Shown here one piece after another: positions 1-6,285 of a stretch of DNA of 7,887 nucleotides. This stretch comes from Desulfobacterales bacterium (GTDB lineage: Bacteria; Desulfobacterota; Desulfobacteria; Desulfobacterales; Desulfosalsimonadaceae): positions 1 through 7,887 of the forward strand of contig SLIE01000528.1 of the NCBI GenBank assembly GCA_007135795.1. The letters are read 5' to 3'. Position 1 is the stretch's first letter; each line of letters starts with the position of its first letter. The notes under the pieces are model-generated. The model had not been told where the DNA came from, did no database searches, and worked only from the letters and a program-made list of their open reading frames with translations. A program made the position numbers and the translations under genes.

Positions 1-31
1 CAATTAATTACAAACTATCTCAAAATAATCT

Positions 32-49
32 AACACCCCTGGCGGTGTT
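32..49. other. Small perfect hairpin
   Basis: AACACC (32-37) and GGTGTT (44-49) form a perfect six-base stem around a six-base loop. No T-run follows on the plus strand, so it is not a good intrinsic terminator by itself. It lies just upstream of the strong terminator at 103-135 and may belong to the 3' untranslated region of a gene off the left edge. The role is unknown. Confidence 0.35.
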
Positions 50-102
50 GTGAGACTCTTCAAAATGCTCAATATACGTATATGCTCCGCTTTTTTATCG
101 CC

Positions 103-135
103 TCACGCCTTGCCAGCAGGCGTGATCTTTTTTTT
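103..135 (+). terminator. Rho-independent terminator, plus strand
   Basis: TCACGCCT (103-110) pairs perfectly with AGGCGTGA (118-125) around a seven-base loop, and TC plus eight T residues follow directly. The stem-plus-U-tract layout is that of an intrinsic terminator reading rightwards. The base run before the stem is T-rich rather than A-rich, so it would not work well for the minus strand. It most likely ends a plus-strand gene whose coding part lies left of the window. Confidence 0.75.
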
Positions 136-211
136 GAGATAGCTTGTAGCTTTTTATGACGCCATCAAAGCTAACGTAAACAACACCGGTTAACCTCTGA
201 CCATACAAAAT

Positions 212-286
212 GATCAATTTCAACCGGGGGGTGCCGGGTATTGCCCGTGGCAACAATTGTAGGAGGTTGCTTATAGCTCTTGGCGA
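212..286 (-). repeat. Partial inverted copy of the ~120-bp structured repeat
   Basis: Read on the opposite strand, this stretch matches the right-hand part of the two direct copies at 293-412 and 425-544. The shared blocks are CAATTT, GTGCCGGGTATTGCCC with GGCAAC, and GCTTATAGCTCT; the spacer between the last two blocks is diverged. Because it is inverted and adjacent to copy one, 212-286 could pair with about 340-412 into a long imperfect hairpin. Overlapping short minus-strand reading frames are here taken as non-coding. Confidence 0.6.
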
Positions 287-292
287 AGCGTA

Positions 293-412
293 GATAAGCG
301 ACCTGTGGCCCTGCAGTTTATCACAGGGCGCATCGAAGCAAGCCATAGAGATATAAGCGTTCTCATGCAGTTGCCAGGGTAATGCCCGGCAGCCCCCGGG
401 AGAAATTGTCCT
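293..412 (+). repeat. Structured intergenic repeat, direct copy 1
   Basis: This is the first of two direct copies spaced exactly 132 bases apart. It starts GATAAGCGACCTGT and ends GAGAAATTGTCCTT. By eye it matches copy 2 at about 85% of positions, with two compensating single-base indels. It can fold into two hairpins: CCTGTG (302-307) with CACAGG (322-327), and AGGGTAAT (377-384) with ATTGTCCT (405-412), where two wobble pairs keep the stem in a plus-strand transcript. It has no transposase and no recognised family name. It is an intergenic repeat, function unknown. Confidence 0.7.
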
Positions 413-424
413 TTGATCTCAGCG

Positions 425-544
425 GATAAGCGACCTGTTGTCCTGCCGTTGATCACAGGGCATATCAAAGCAATGCCACAGAGCTATAAGCGTTCCCATG
501 CAGTTGCCAGGGCAATACCCGGTACGCCCGGGAGAAATTGCCCT
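425..544 (+). repeat. Structured intergenic repeat, direct copy 2
   Basis: This is the second direct copy. It ends 10 bases before the stop codon of the minus-strand AMP ligase. AGGGCAAT (509-516) pairs perfectly with ATTGCCCT (537-544). Inside that stem CCCGG (518-522) pairs with CCGGG (528-532), giving a strong composite hairpin directly downstream of the ligase. There is no clear T-run on either side, so it may stabilise the 3' end or weakly terminate rather than act as a canonical terminator. Confidence 0.7.
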
Positions 545-554
545 TATTATGAAT

Positions 555-1910
555 TTACAATGATTTCAGAATTTTTTTAATCTCGGTGTTTTTGTATTTT
601 CCGGCAGGGGAGATTGGAATAGTATCAACAATTTTGATCCGGCGGGGGATGGCGCAGGCTTGGATGCGATGCTGGAGGTAATGCCTGATTTCCTGGCTGG
701 TTGCAGTGGTAGCTACCAGGGCGCTTATTTCGTTTCCCCGGCCGCTGTCGCCGGGAGTACAGATGACCACGGCATCCTTGACATCGGGCATGTTGGTCAG
801 GGCGGATCTGATTTCATCGAGATCCACGCGATTGCCTGCTATTTTGACAATTCTGTCCACCCGACCCGTCAATTCAACCCCCGCAGGACCGACCGGGTTT
901 GCCTGATCGTTCGTGATAAAAAACCCCTCCGGATCTGTGGGCAACTCCGGAGATATGAAGCTTGAGCGGATTGCCAGCCGATTATCGGCTAATTTCCAAT
1001 CAATGCAGTCAAACGGGGTAAAGTGGGGCTGGGTTTCGGTGCACAGGCGGGAAGCGATCCCGCCTGTTTCGGTGGATCCGAATATTTCAGTAATCCCCAG
1101 GCCGGTTTTTTGGTAAAAAGCCCGGCTGTCTGCCGTATCGAGCCTGGCTGCGGACGAAAGCGCAATGCGAAGGGATTGTGTCTGCAACGCCATGTCGGCC
1201 ATCAGCTTATAATGAAGCGGGATGCTGACAAGGACGCTCGCCTGGTTCTGGCTCACGACGTTTTGAATTTCGTAGGGATAGACCAATTCATCGTCAATGA
1301 CCGAAGATGATGCCACAAACGGTGTCAGCACCGAAAATAGAAGCCCGTATATGTGGTATGCCGGTACGGTCGCGGCAAATCGATCACTTGGTGATGCGCA
1401 CAGGTTCGCGGCCTGGTGGATCGCTTCGGAAAACAGATTGCGGATGGTTTTGGACCAGGTTCGGGGCGTCGAGGTTGATCCGCCGGTAAAGAGCTTGACG
1501 AACACCTCGTCCGGATTGCGAATAAAAGTCCCGTCCAATTTGTATTTGCCGATATCGTTCTGGTCAGGAAAGACGGCTTCCACGCCTTGGGGGAGGGGTA
1601 TTGGTGCCTGCACGATGGCCTTGGAAAAAGGGTGGGCCCGGTGCATGTCGGCAAGTACCGTTTCCGAAAAGGAGTACGGAATAACCAGCGTTACCGGACG
1701 GGTCAGTGCGGCAAGCAATGCGCCTGCCATTATCCCACGGTCGTTAATGCACAGGCAGATGGACTCTTTGATATCCGGGAGAAAAAATTGCTGCTGGAAT
1801 GTTGCGGCAATCGAATATATGTTTTCATATGTGTATCGGGATATAATATAATCATTTCGAGGATGTGCAGGACATGTAATGAGTTTTTTCAGTTGGTTCA
1901 AAAGCGGCAT
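555..1910 (-). CDS. AMP-binding acyl-adenylate ligase (acyl-CoA/ACP synthetase-like)
   Basis: This 451-residue protein belongs to the ANL adenylating superfamily. Enzymes of this family activate a carboxylic acid with ATP to an acyl-AMP, then pass it to CoA or a carrier protein. Visible motifs, in order, are the phosphate loop FTGGSTSTPR (141-150), the aromatic/GxTE-type motif EIFGSTETGG (275-284), a motif with D335 (FFITND) in place of TGD, the hinge GRVDRIVKIAGNRVDLDEI (349-367), and a C-terminal PAGKYK (435-440) carrying the presumed catalytic lysine, K438. It is shorter than the usual 500-550 residues, mainly at the N-terminus. The ATG at 1908-1910 was kept; its ribosome site is weak. It is unlinked in direction to the ACP operon but fits as the acid-activating enzyme of the same pathway. 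The substrate is unknown; an aryl or medium-chain acid is possible. Confidence 0.88.
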   Translation of the reverse strand: MPLLNQLKKLITCPAHPRNDYIISRYTYENIYSIAATFQQQFFLPDIKESICLCINDRGIMAGALLAALTRPVTLVIPYSFSETVLADMHRAHPFSKAIVQAPIPLPQGVEAVFPDQNDIGKYKLDGTFIRNPDEVFVKLFTGGSTSTPRTWSKTIRNLFSEAIHQAANLCASPSDRFAATVPAYHIYGLLFSVLTPFVASSSVIDDELVYPYEIQNVVSQNQASVLVSIPLHYKLMADMALQTQSLRIALSSAARLDTADSRAFYQKTGLGITEIFGSTETGGIASRLCTETQPHFTPFDCIDWKLADNRLAIRSSFISPELPTDPEGFFITNDQANPVGPAGVELTGRVDRIVKIAGNRVDLDEIRSALTNMPDVKDAVVICTPGDSGRGNEISALVATTATSQEIRHYLQHRIQACAIPRRIKIVDTIPISPAGKYKNTEIKKILKSL

Positions 1911-1962
1911 TATGGGTATCCGTCGTCATGGCTTGTATGGATTTGAATCTGATTATTTATAG

Positions 1963-1975
1963 TTGCCCGGGGCAA
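1963..1975. promoter_or_regulatory. 13-bp palindrome, possible operator
   Basis: TTGCCC-G-GGGCAA is a perfect inverted repeat with a one-base centre. It lies just upstream of the extended -10 element at 1979-1987, about where a -35 box would be, and between two divergent genes. That is a typical operator or activator position. The binding protein is unknown, and no regulator is encoded in the window. A near-identical palindrome (TTGCC-CGT-GGCAA) occurs at 241-252 in the inverted repeat copy, so common origin with that repeat family is an alternative. Confidence 0.4.
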
Positions 1976-1978
1976 GCC

Positions 1979-1987
1979 TGATATAAT
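1979..1987 (+). promoter_or_regulatory. Extended -10 promoter
   Basis: TG at 1979-1980, one base, then a perfect TATAAT at 1982-1987 gives the TGnTATAAT extended -10 form, which needs little -35 contact. No good -35 is present at 16-18 bases. Transcription would start near 1994 and run through a leader of about 135 bases into the small membrane protein gene at 2131. This is an inference from sequence match only. Confidence 0.5.
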
Positions 1988-2013
1988 ATAAATGGGTAGC
2001 GGTTTCAAGTATC

Positions 2014-2053
2014 AAGTAGAAAGTGCCGCAATGAAGTAGATAGTGTCGCAATG
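2014..2053 (+). repeat. Two tandem 20-bp repeats
   Basis: AAGTAGAAAGTGCCGCAATG (2014-2033) is followed directly by AAGTAGATAGTGTCGCAATG (2034-2053), with 18 of 20 bases identical. They lie in the leader between the promoter and the membrane protein gene. Two copies without unique spacers rule out a CRISPR array. Closely spaced short repeats of this kind can be iterated protein-binding sites or remnants of an insertion-sequence end; no transposase is nearby. Confidence 0.65.
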
Positions 2054-2064
2054 AAAAGCCTGGT

Positions 2065-2097
2065 CGGTATCGTTACAGTGGTTTGTAACGGGAACCG
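2065..2097 (+). other. Leader hairpin upstream of the membrane protein gene
   Basis: CGTTAC (2071-2076) pairs with GTAACG (2085-2090) around an eight-base loop. An outer CGGT (2065-2068) with ACCG (2094-2097) extends it across a small internal bulge. No T-run follows, so it is not a terminator. It could be an operator in DNA or a stabilising or regulatory hairpin in the leader RNA; neither can be told from sequence. Confidence 0.4.
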
Positions 2098-2130
2098 ATC
2101 CGCGCCGTGTTTATTCCAAGAGGAGGATAT

Positions 2131-2523
2131 GTGGGTATTTCCAGGTATCTGGCCACACAGTTATTGAAAACCGATTTTGTCAATTGCGCTGTAAAAGAAA
2201 ATTCGGATTTGCGGATTTTTCGGCAACGGCCTTCGGGAAAAATGCTTGTCGGGTTGATCTGCATTGCTTTGAGCTATATCCTGTGCTGGCCGGTGATCAG
2301 CGCCCTCAGCGTGTTTGCCGTTTATGTCCGTGAACCGTTATGGGTCGTTATCGGCGGCCCGGCAATCTGGCTTGTTTCACATTTTCTCTGTATGTTCGGA
2401 TTGTACCTGTCGGGGGTGAATCATACAAAAGCATTCCTGAAATGGGCTGTCCGGATATTTGTGGAAAAGCATATGCCGGGAAAAACCCTGGAACAGGACT
2501 TCTCCCCTTTGAATAAAAAATAG
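2131..2523 (+). CDS. Small two-helix membrane protein of unknown function
   Basis: The gene encodes about 130 residues. Residues 38-66 and 70-95 are strongly hydrophobic and should form two membrane helices. The N-terminal part (to about residue 37) is polar and basic (IFRQRPSGK), and the C-terminal tail (100-130) is also basic and polar. The GTG at 2131 was chosen because AGGAGG (2121-2126) sits just upstream, though with a short four-base spacing. A longer reading starts at GTG 2107 without a ribosome site. It has no catalytic motif and no recognised gene name. It is divergent from the AMP ligase and convergent with the 4Fe-4S gene, with 63 bases between. The layout resembles small conserved inner-membrane proteins that accompany lipid-modifying clusters, but that link is a guess. 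Confidence 0.7.
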   Translation: MGISRYLATQLLKTDFVNCAVKENSDLRIFRQRPSGKMLVGLICIALSYILCWPVISALSVFAVYVREPLWVVIGGPAIWLVSHFLCMFGLYLSGVNHTKAFLKWAVRIFVEKHMPGKTLEQDFSPLNKK

Positions 2524-2586
2524 ATTGTGTACGGTGATATCTGCCAGCCGCGCCGTCTTGCTTCTAATATAAAACCCGGTCCGACA

Positions 2587-3672
2587 CTACGTAAATTCGC
2601 TGATATCAACGCCTCGCATCTTTGCCCGTGCGATATACCACTGTGTTTCATCTTCCGGAGGCGTTTTGATCTGATCATCCGGTTTGCGGACGAGTGAAAG
2701 CGCTTTTTCCGGACAGGTGCTCACGCAAAGGCCGCAACCAATGCATTTCTCCGCGGCCACCCGGTACATTCCTTCCTCATGGAAGATGGCGTTAACCTGG
2801 CAGCGTTCAGCTTCGCAGATTCCGCAGGCGCTGCAGACATCGGGGTCGAGCTGTGCGGTGTAATGAGAATTGATAACATCGGCGGCGTTAAACCCCATTT
2901 CGTTGATGCCGCGTAAAACATGACAGCAGCAGCCGCAGCAATTACAAATAAAGTAATGTCCGCTCTGCACGTTCCAGGTCAGGTGCACCAGCCCATGGGA
3001 TTCTGCACGGTCGAGTAGATCATAGGCTTCCTGGCGGGTCATGACCGTGCCGAACGGGTGATTGTCGAATAGTCCGGAGATAGGCGCGTATACAGTGCAG
3101 ACCTGCATGGGCCGGTCGCACGGTTTGCCCAGCAAGCCTTGTTCTTTTTTGCAGATGCAATCGAGGTACATGAAGGACCGGCTCTTTTTGATGATGGCGG
3201 ATACCCGCTCATGGGGGAGCACCTGCTGCTGGTTTGGGATCTCTTTTTCAATGGGGATCACCTGCATGAGCGGCAAGTTGGTTTCGAAAAACTGCCTGCC
3301 GAAAGCTTCTGTGTATTCATCGCACATTTCGGCCATTTCCCTGTCTATTCGGGGCATTTGCATCTCGTAAATTCCAAAAGCCCACGGCAGCATCCGGTAA
3401 AATCTCATTCCGGCCACTTCAATCCCGAAAACCTGTCCCTTGCTTTTCATGACTTCCAGCAGCCCCCCAACTTCGGCCAGGGGACGGTCAATGCGCCCGG
3501 AAATATGCTCCGGTGTTTCAAACGTCAGTTTCAGCCTGCAGAATAGTTCAGCCTCGCCCGGGGAGAAAATTTTTTTGAGCAAACGGATCTCGACACCATT
3601 TGCAGTGGGGGGGAAGCCGTTGGGCAGCGTGTTTAGTACATGGGCCAGCTTTGAGTAGATGTCTTCGGTCAC
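2587..3672 (-). CDS. Cysteine-rich 4Fe-4S dicluster ferredoxin-like protein
   Basis: This is an electron-carrying iron-sulfur protein, probably cytoplasmic, of a family common in sulfate reducers. Numbers refer to the 379-residue frame opening at 3726. The GTG at 3672 (residue 19) was preferred because AAGGAG lies nine bases upstream, whereas the ATG at 3726 has no ribosome site; this gives about 361 residues. The N-terminal third resembles a winged-helix-like segment. The middle has C190, C192, C203 and C210, then the dense run CNCCGCCC (261-268). The C-terminus has two ferredoxin motifs: C298/C301/C304/C309, irregular with four residues before the last Cys and Gln instead of Pro, and a standard C328/C331/C334/C338-Pro. 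These can bind two 4Fe-4S clusters, and the central cysteines may bind more metal. The redox partner is unknown. Confidence 0.85.
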   Translation of the reverse strand: MTEDIYSKLAHVLNTLPNGFPPTANGVEIRLLKKIFSPGEAELFCRLKLTFETPEHISGRIDRPLAEVGGLLEVMKSKGQVFGIEVAGMRFYRMLPWAFGIYEMQMPRIDREMAEMCDEYTEAFGRQFFETNLPLMQVIPIEKEIPNQQQVLPHERVSAIIKKSRSFMYLDCICKKEQGLLGKPCDRPMQVCTVYAPISGLFDNHPFGTVMTRQEAYDLLDRAESHGLVHLTWNVQSGHYFICNCCGCCCHVLRGINEMGFNAADVINSHYTAQLDPDVCSACGICEAERCQVNAIFHEEGMYRVAAEKCIGCGLCVSTCPEKALSLVRKPDDQIKTPPEDETQWYIARAKMRGVDISEFT

Positions 3673-3835
3673 GATCCACTTCTCCTTTTTTTGAAAAACA
3701 GTAAATTTCTTTTGGGCAAAAAACAAGTAAAGAATCGGGTAGGATAAATTTTAAGTCTGGAAATGTTGGTCTATAAAGGCCATTTAAAGTTGAATAAAAG
3801 CCTCGTGAACATCTTTGAAGCAGATAAAATTGCTG

Positions 3836-3864
3836 TTGACTATCAACCTTGTTTGTCTTACATA
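3836..3864 (+). promoter_or_regulatory. Candidate sigma70 promoter for the ACP operon
   Basis: TTGACT (3836-3841) differs from the -35 consensus at one base. After 17 bases comes TACATA (3859-3864), a weak -10 matching three positions. Transcription would start near 3871, leaving a leader of roughly 48 bases before the ATG at 3919. The region 3673-3918 is otherwise AT-rich intergenic DNA shared with the divergent 4Fe-4S gene, for which I see no convincing promoter. Confidence 0.35.
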
Positions 3865-3918
3865 GGTAAAATCTAAAAAGCTTCGAATTATGCATTTGCG
3901 GGTGTTTGGAAAGATTGA

Positions 3919-4248
3919 ATGTCTGCCGTTTTATCCAATTTTTATCTTAAAATACAGGTTTTTATGACTCGCGAAAACATACAGAACGAAATATTTAGTT
4001 TATTTCGGGAACATTTTGAAATTGAAGATCCGGGATTGGACGACGATCTTAAGGATGTACATGGTTTTGACAGCATCGATGCGATAGAATTATTTATCGA
4101 GCTCGAAAAAACGCTTCATATCAACCTGGATCAGGAAATCAAGAAAGATGCCATGCTGCATATCCGGACCGTCAACCAGATCTGCGATTATGTAGAGCAA
4201 TTCCTGCCCCGGGAAGACGCTGTCAGTCCATGTGCCATGAGTAATTAA
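3919..4248 (+). CDS. Acyl carrier protein
   Basis: This is a carrier protein that holds growing acyl chains as thioesters on a phosphopantetheine arm. The attachment motif is GFDSIDAIEL, with Ser52 as the modified residue. It is followed by the acidic helix (ELFIELEKTL) expected to contact partner enzymes. The ATG at 3919 has GGAAAG five bases upstream. A second ATG at 3964 (residue 16, MTREN) gives 94 residues, fits usual ACP length better, and has only a weak AGG; either may be used. The stop overlaps the ketosynthase start by one base (TAATG), implying translational coupling. The divergence from housekeeping AcpP and the dedicated neighbours point to a pathway-specific ACP. Confidence 0.9.
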   Translation: MSAVLSNFYLKIQVFMTRENIQNEIFSLFREHFEIEDPGLDDDLKDVHGFDSIDAIELFIELEKTLHINLDQEIKKDAMLHIRTVNQICDYVEQFLPREDAVSPCAMSN

Positions 4249-5486
4249 TGGATAGACGAGTTGTAATTACCGCCGAAGCGTCCATCACACCCATTGGCAA
4301 CACCAAAGAACAAATCGTAAAAAGTCTCGCTGAAGGTGTTTCCGGCGTTAAGCCGTTGCGCGAAGACGAATTTTTAAGCGAATTTGTTCATTCCAAGGTA
4401 TTTGGTACGGTCGATTATCCCATTGACTATGATTTTGATCGTAAATACCGAAAAACAATGGGTCCGGTTGCTTTTTACGCCTGCCAGGTGGTCAAGGAAC
4501 TTCTGGCAAAAGCCGGCCTGGACCAGGAATTTATATCTTCGGGCAGGCTTGGGGTCGCTTTTGGCTCCATTCATGGCAGTCCTTTGATGCAACGGGAAAT
4601 TTATAAAAACCTGTTCGATAAAACATCTACCAGATTCGGCTCAGTCAGGGCGGTTAATTATCTCAAGTCGATGGTTCATACCACTGCCGTTAATATCACC
4701 CGGATGTTTCAGATCACCGGCCGGGTGATTTCTTCTTCAACCGCCTGTACCACCAGTAGCCAATCGATCGGTTTTGGGTATGAAATGGTAAAATTCGGCT
4801 TGCAGGATGCCATGATCTGCGGCGGGGCTGATGAGTATGACACGACCACGGTTGCGATTTTCGATAATCTGCTGGCCTGTTCAACGGCTTATAATGACAG
4901 GCCTCATCTGACCCCCCGGCCGTTTGATGCAGATCGCGACGGGCTTGTCGTGGGAGAAGGTTCGGGTGCGATACTTCTGGAGGAATACGAGTTCGCAAAA
5001 AAACGAGGGGCCAATATCATCGGCGAGGTCGTCGGTTTTGCGTGCAACAATAACGGTGGAGATCTGATTCTGCCCAGTTTGGAGGGGATCAGCACAGTGC
5101 TCCGGGTCGGCCTCGATAGTGCCGGCATCGGTCCGGAATCGATCGATTTTATCAGTGCTCATGCGACCGGGACGAAAATGGGGGATGTCCTTGAAGCACA
5201 GGCCATTGAAAGGGTTTACGGAAACGCCGCGCTGGTAACCGGGCTCAAGAGCTATACAGGCCATACCATGGCTGCGTGCGGCGTCATTGAAACCATTTTG
5301 ACCCTCTACATGATGGAAAAAGGCTTTGTTGCGCCGACGCTCCATTTGGATCAGGTCGACCCCCGCTGTGAGGGGATCAATCATGCCCAACAACTGTTCG
5401 AAAAGCCGATTCGATTGGCATCTATTCAAAACTTCGCATTTGGTGGCGTCAACACAAGCCTGTTTGTCAAAGCTTTCGACTCATAA
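4248..5486 (+). CDS. Beta-ketoacyl-ACP synthase, FabF-like
   Basis: This 412-residue thiolase-fold condensing enzyme should join an acyl primer with malonyl-ACP. The full catalytic set is visible: Cys167 in STACTTSS (164-171), His305 in SAHATGT (303-309), Lys334 and His339 in GLKSYTGHT (332-340), the PFDADRDGLVVGEG stretch (225-238), and the gating FAFGG region (396-400). The length matches KAS II enzymes. It starts at the ATG overlapping the ACP stop and ends in another TAATG overlap with the acyltransferase. The sequence departs from housekeeping FabF (for example GSIHGS at 106-111 and the ACNNNGGD segment at 265-272), so it is probably a secondary-metabolite or specialised-lipid ketosynthase rather than the essential one. 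The product chain is unknown. Confidence 0.93.
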   Translation: MDRRVVITAEASITPIGNTKEQIVKSLAEGVSGVKPLREDEFLSEFVHSKVFGTVDYPIDYDFDRKYRKTMGPVAFYACQVVKELLAKAGLDQEFISSGRLGVAFGSIHGSPLMQREIYKNLFDKTSTRFGSVRAVNYLKSMVHTTAVNITRMFQITGRVISSSTACTTSSQSIGFGYEMVKFGLQDAMICGGADEYDTTTVAIFDNLLACSTAYNDRPHLTPRPFDADRDGLVVGEGSGAILLEEYEFAKKRGANIIGEVVGFACNNNGGDLILPSLEGISTVLRVGLDSAGIGPESIDFISAHATGTKMGDVLEAQAIERVYGNAALVTGLKSYTGHTMAACGVIETILTLYMMEKGFVAPTLHLDQVDPRCEGINHAQQLFEKPIRLASIQNFAFGGVNTSLFVKAFDS

Positions 5487-6262
5487 TGACAATTTGCCGG
5501 AAATATTTCAAATTCATCGTTGATGTGTCTGTAACGATTATTTTATGGATATATTTCACTTTGGGTTTCGTCATTTTCTTTTCACCGTTCTATGGTGCGG
5601 CTTACCTTTTTTCCAAAGAACGCCAGCGATCTTTCCAAAAGCTGAATCACCGGTTTTTAAAGGGATTTTTATGGTTGCTGCGCAGGATAACACCCGGCCT
5701 GACTCTATACTTCGATGAGCGCATCCTCGACCTTCAAGCTTGCGTGATCGTATCCAACCATCGATCGTATCTCGACCCCCTGATCATGATAACACTTTTC
5801 GACAAACAAAGTACCATTGTGAAAAGTAATTTTTTCCATGTTCCCGTGTTTGGCTGGATCGTCAAGACCGCCGGTTATCTTCCATCGAACAGAAGCGGCA
5901 ATCTGGGCGCACTTTTAATTCGACGCGTTAAGCACATGCGCGATTACCTGCTGGGGGGCGGGGTGCTTTTTGTTTTTCCGGAAGGGACGCGAAGCCGGGA
6001 CGGGCGGATTGGTCAATTCAACAAGGGCGCTTTTAAACTTGCGCGACGATGCAACGTGCCGATTGAAGTGCTCTGCATCACCAACACGGACAAATTGTTC
6101 ACACCCGGCCGGTTTCTGTTTAACACGTGTGTTGACAACCGGATTGAAGTCCGTTGGATTGGCCGGATTTCACCGGAAAAGAATTACCAGACCCCTGTGG
6201 ATGAAACCATGATCAAGGCCCGGGAAATGATTGAAAATCACCTGAAAACCCGGTCGGCGTAA
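5486..6262 (+). CDS. PlsC-family lysophospholipid acyltransferase-like protein
   Basis: This 258-residue membrane-associated acyltransferase should move an acyl chain from ACP or CoA to a hydroxyl acceptor, classically 1-acylglycerol-3-phosphate. The catalytic HX4D is NHRSYLDP (91-98; His92, Asp97). The phosphate-binding block is FPEGTRSRDGRI (164-175), with GYLPSNRSG (130-138) and VPIEVLCITNT (191-201) as the other two conserved motifs. Residues 10-40 form one long hydrophobic N-terminal segment that anchors it. It overlaps the ketosynthase stop by one base. Its presence beside a dedicated ACP and ketosynthase suggests the product is attached to a lipid or other membrane acceptor. All key residues are present, so it should be active. 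Confidence 0.9.
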   Translation: MTICRKYFKFIVDVSVTIILWIYFTLGFVIFFSPFYGAAYLFSKERQRSFQKLNHRFLKGFLWLLRRITPGLTLYFDERILDLQACVIVSNHRSYLDPLIMITLFDKQSTIVKSNFFHVPVFGWIVKTAGYLPSNRSGNLGALLIRRVKHMRDYLLGGGVLFVFPEGTRSRDGRIGQFNKGAFKLARRCNVPIEVLCITNTDKLFTPGRFLFNTCVDNRIEVRWIGRISPEKNYQTPVDETMIKAREMIENHLKTRSA

Positions 6263-6285
6263 CATCAAAAACATTCAGATTATCG

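Noticed and set aside
95..468. Two short minus-strand open frames (83 and 65 codons)
   Set aside because: They cross the terminator or the non-coding repeats. Related residue strings arise because the DNA repeats, and they resemble no known protein.
509..544. Canonical terminator for the AMP ligase
   Set aside because: The hairpin is strong but no T-run follows on the minus strand; it is kept as part of the repeat instead.
1840..1850. GATATAATATA as a second promoter
   Set aside because: It lies inside the AMP ligase coding region, lacks the TG extension and has no suitable -35.
1297..1851. 184-codon plus-strand open frame
   Set aside because: It lies entirely opposite the AMP ligase, which has clear family motifs; the plus-strand protein has no recognisable domain and is a shadow.
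2014..2053. Tandem 20-mers as a CRISPR array
   Set aside because: There are only two units, directly abutting without spacers, and no cas genes in the window.
4881..5429. 182-codon minus-strand open frame
   Set aside because: It is antisense to the ketosynthase over its catalytic part, with no motif of its own and no ribosome site noticed; a shadow.
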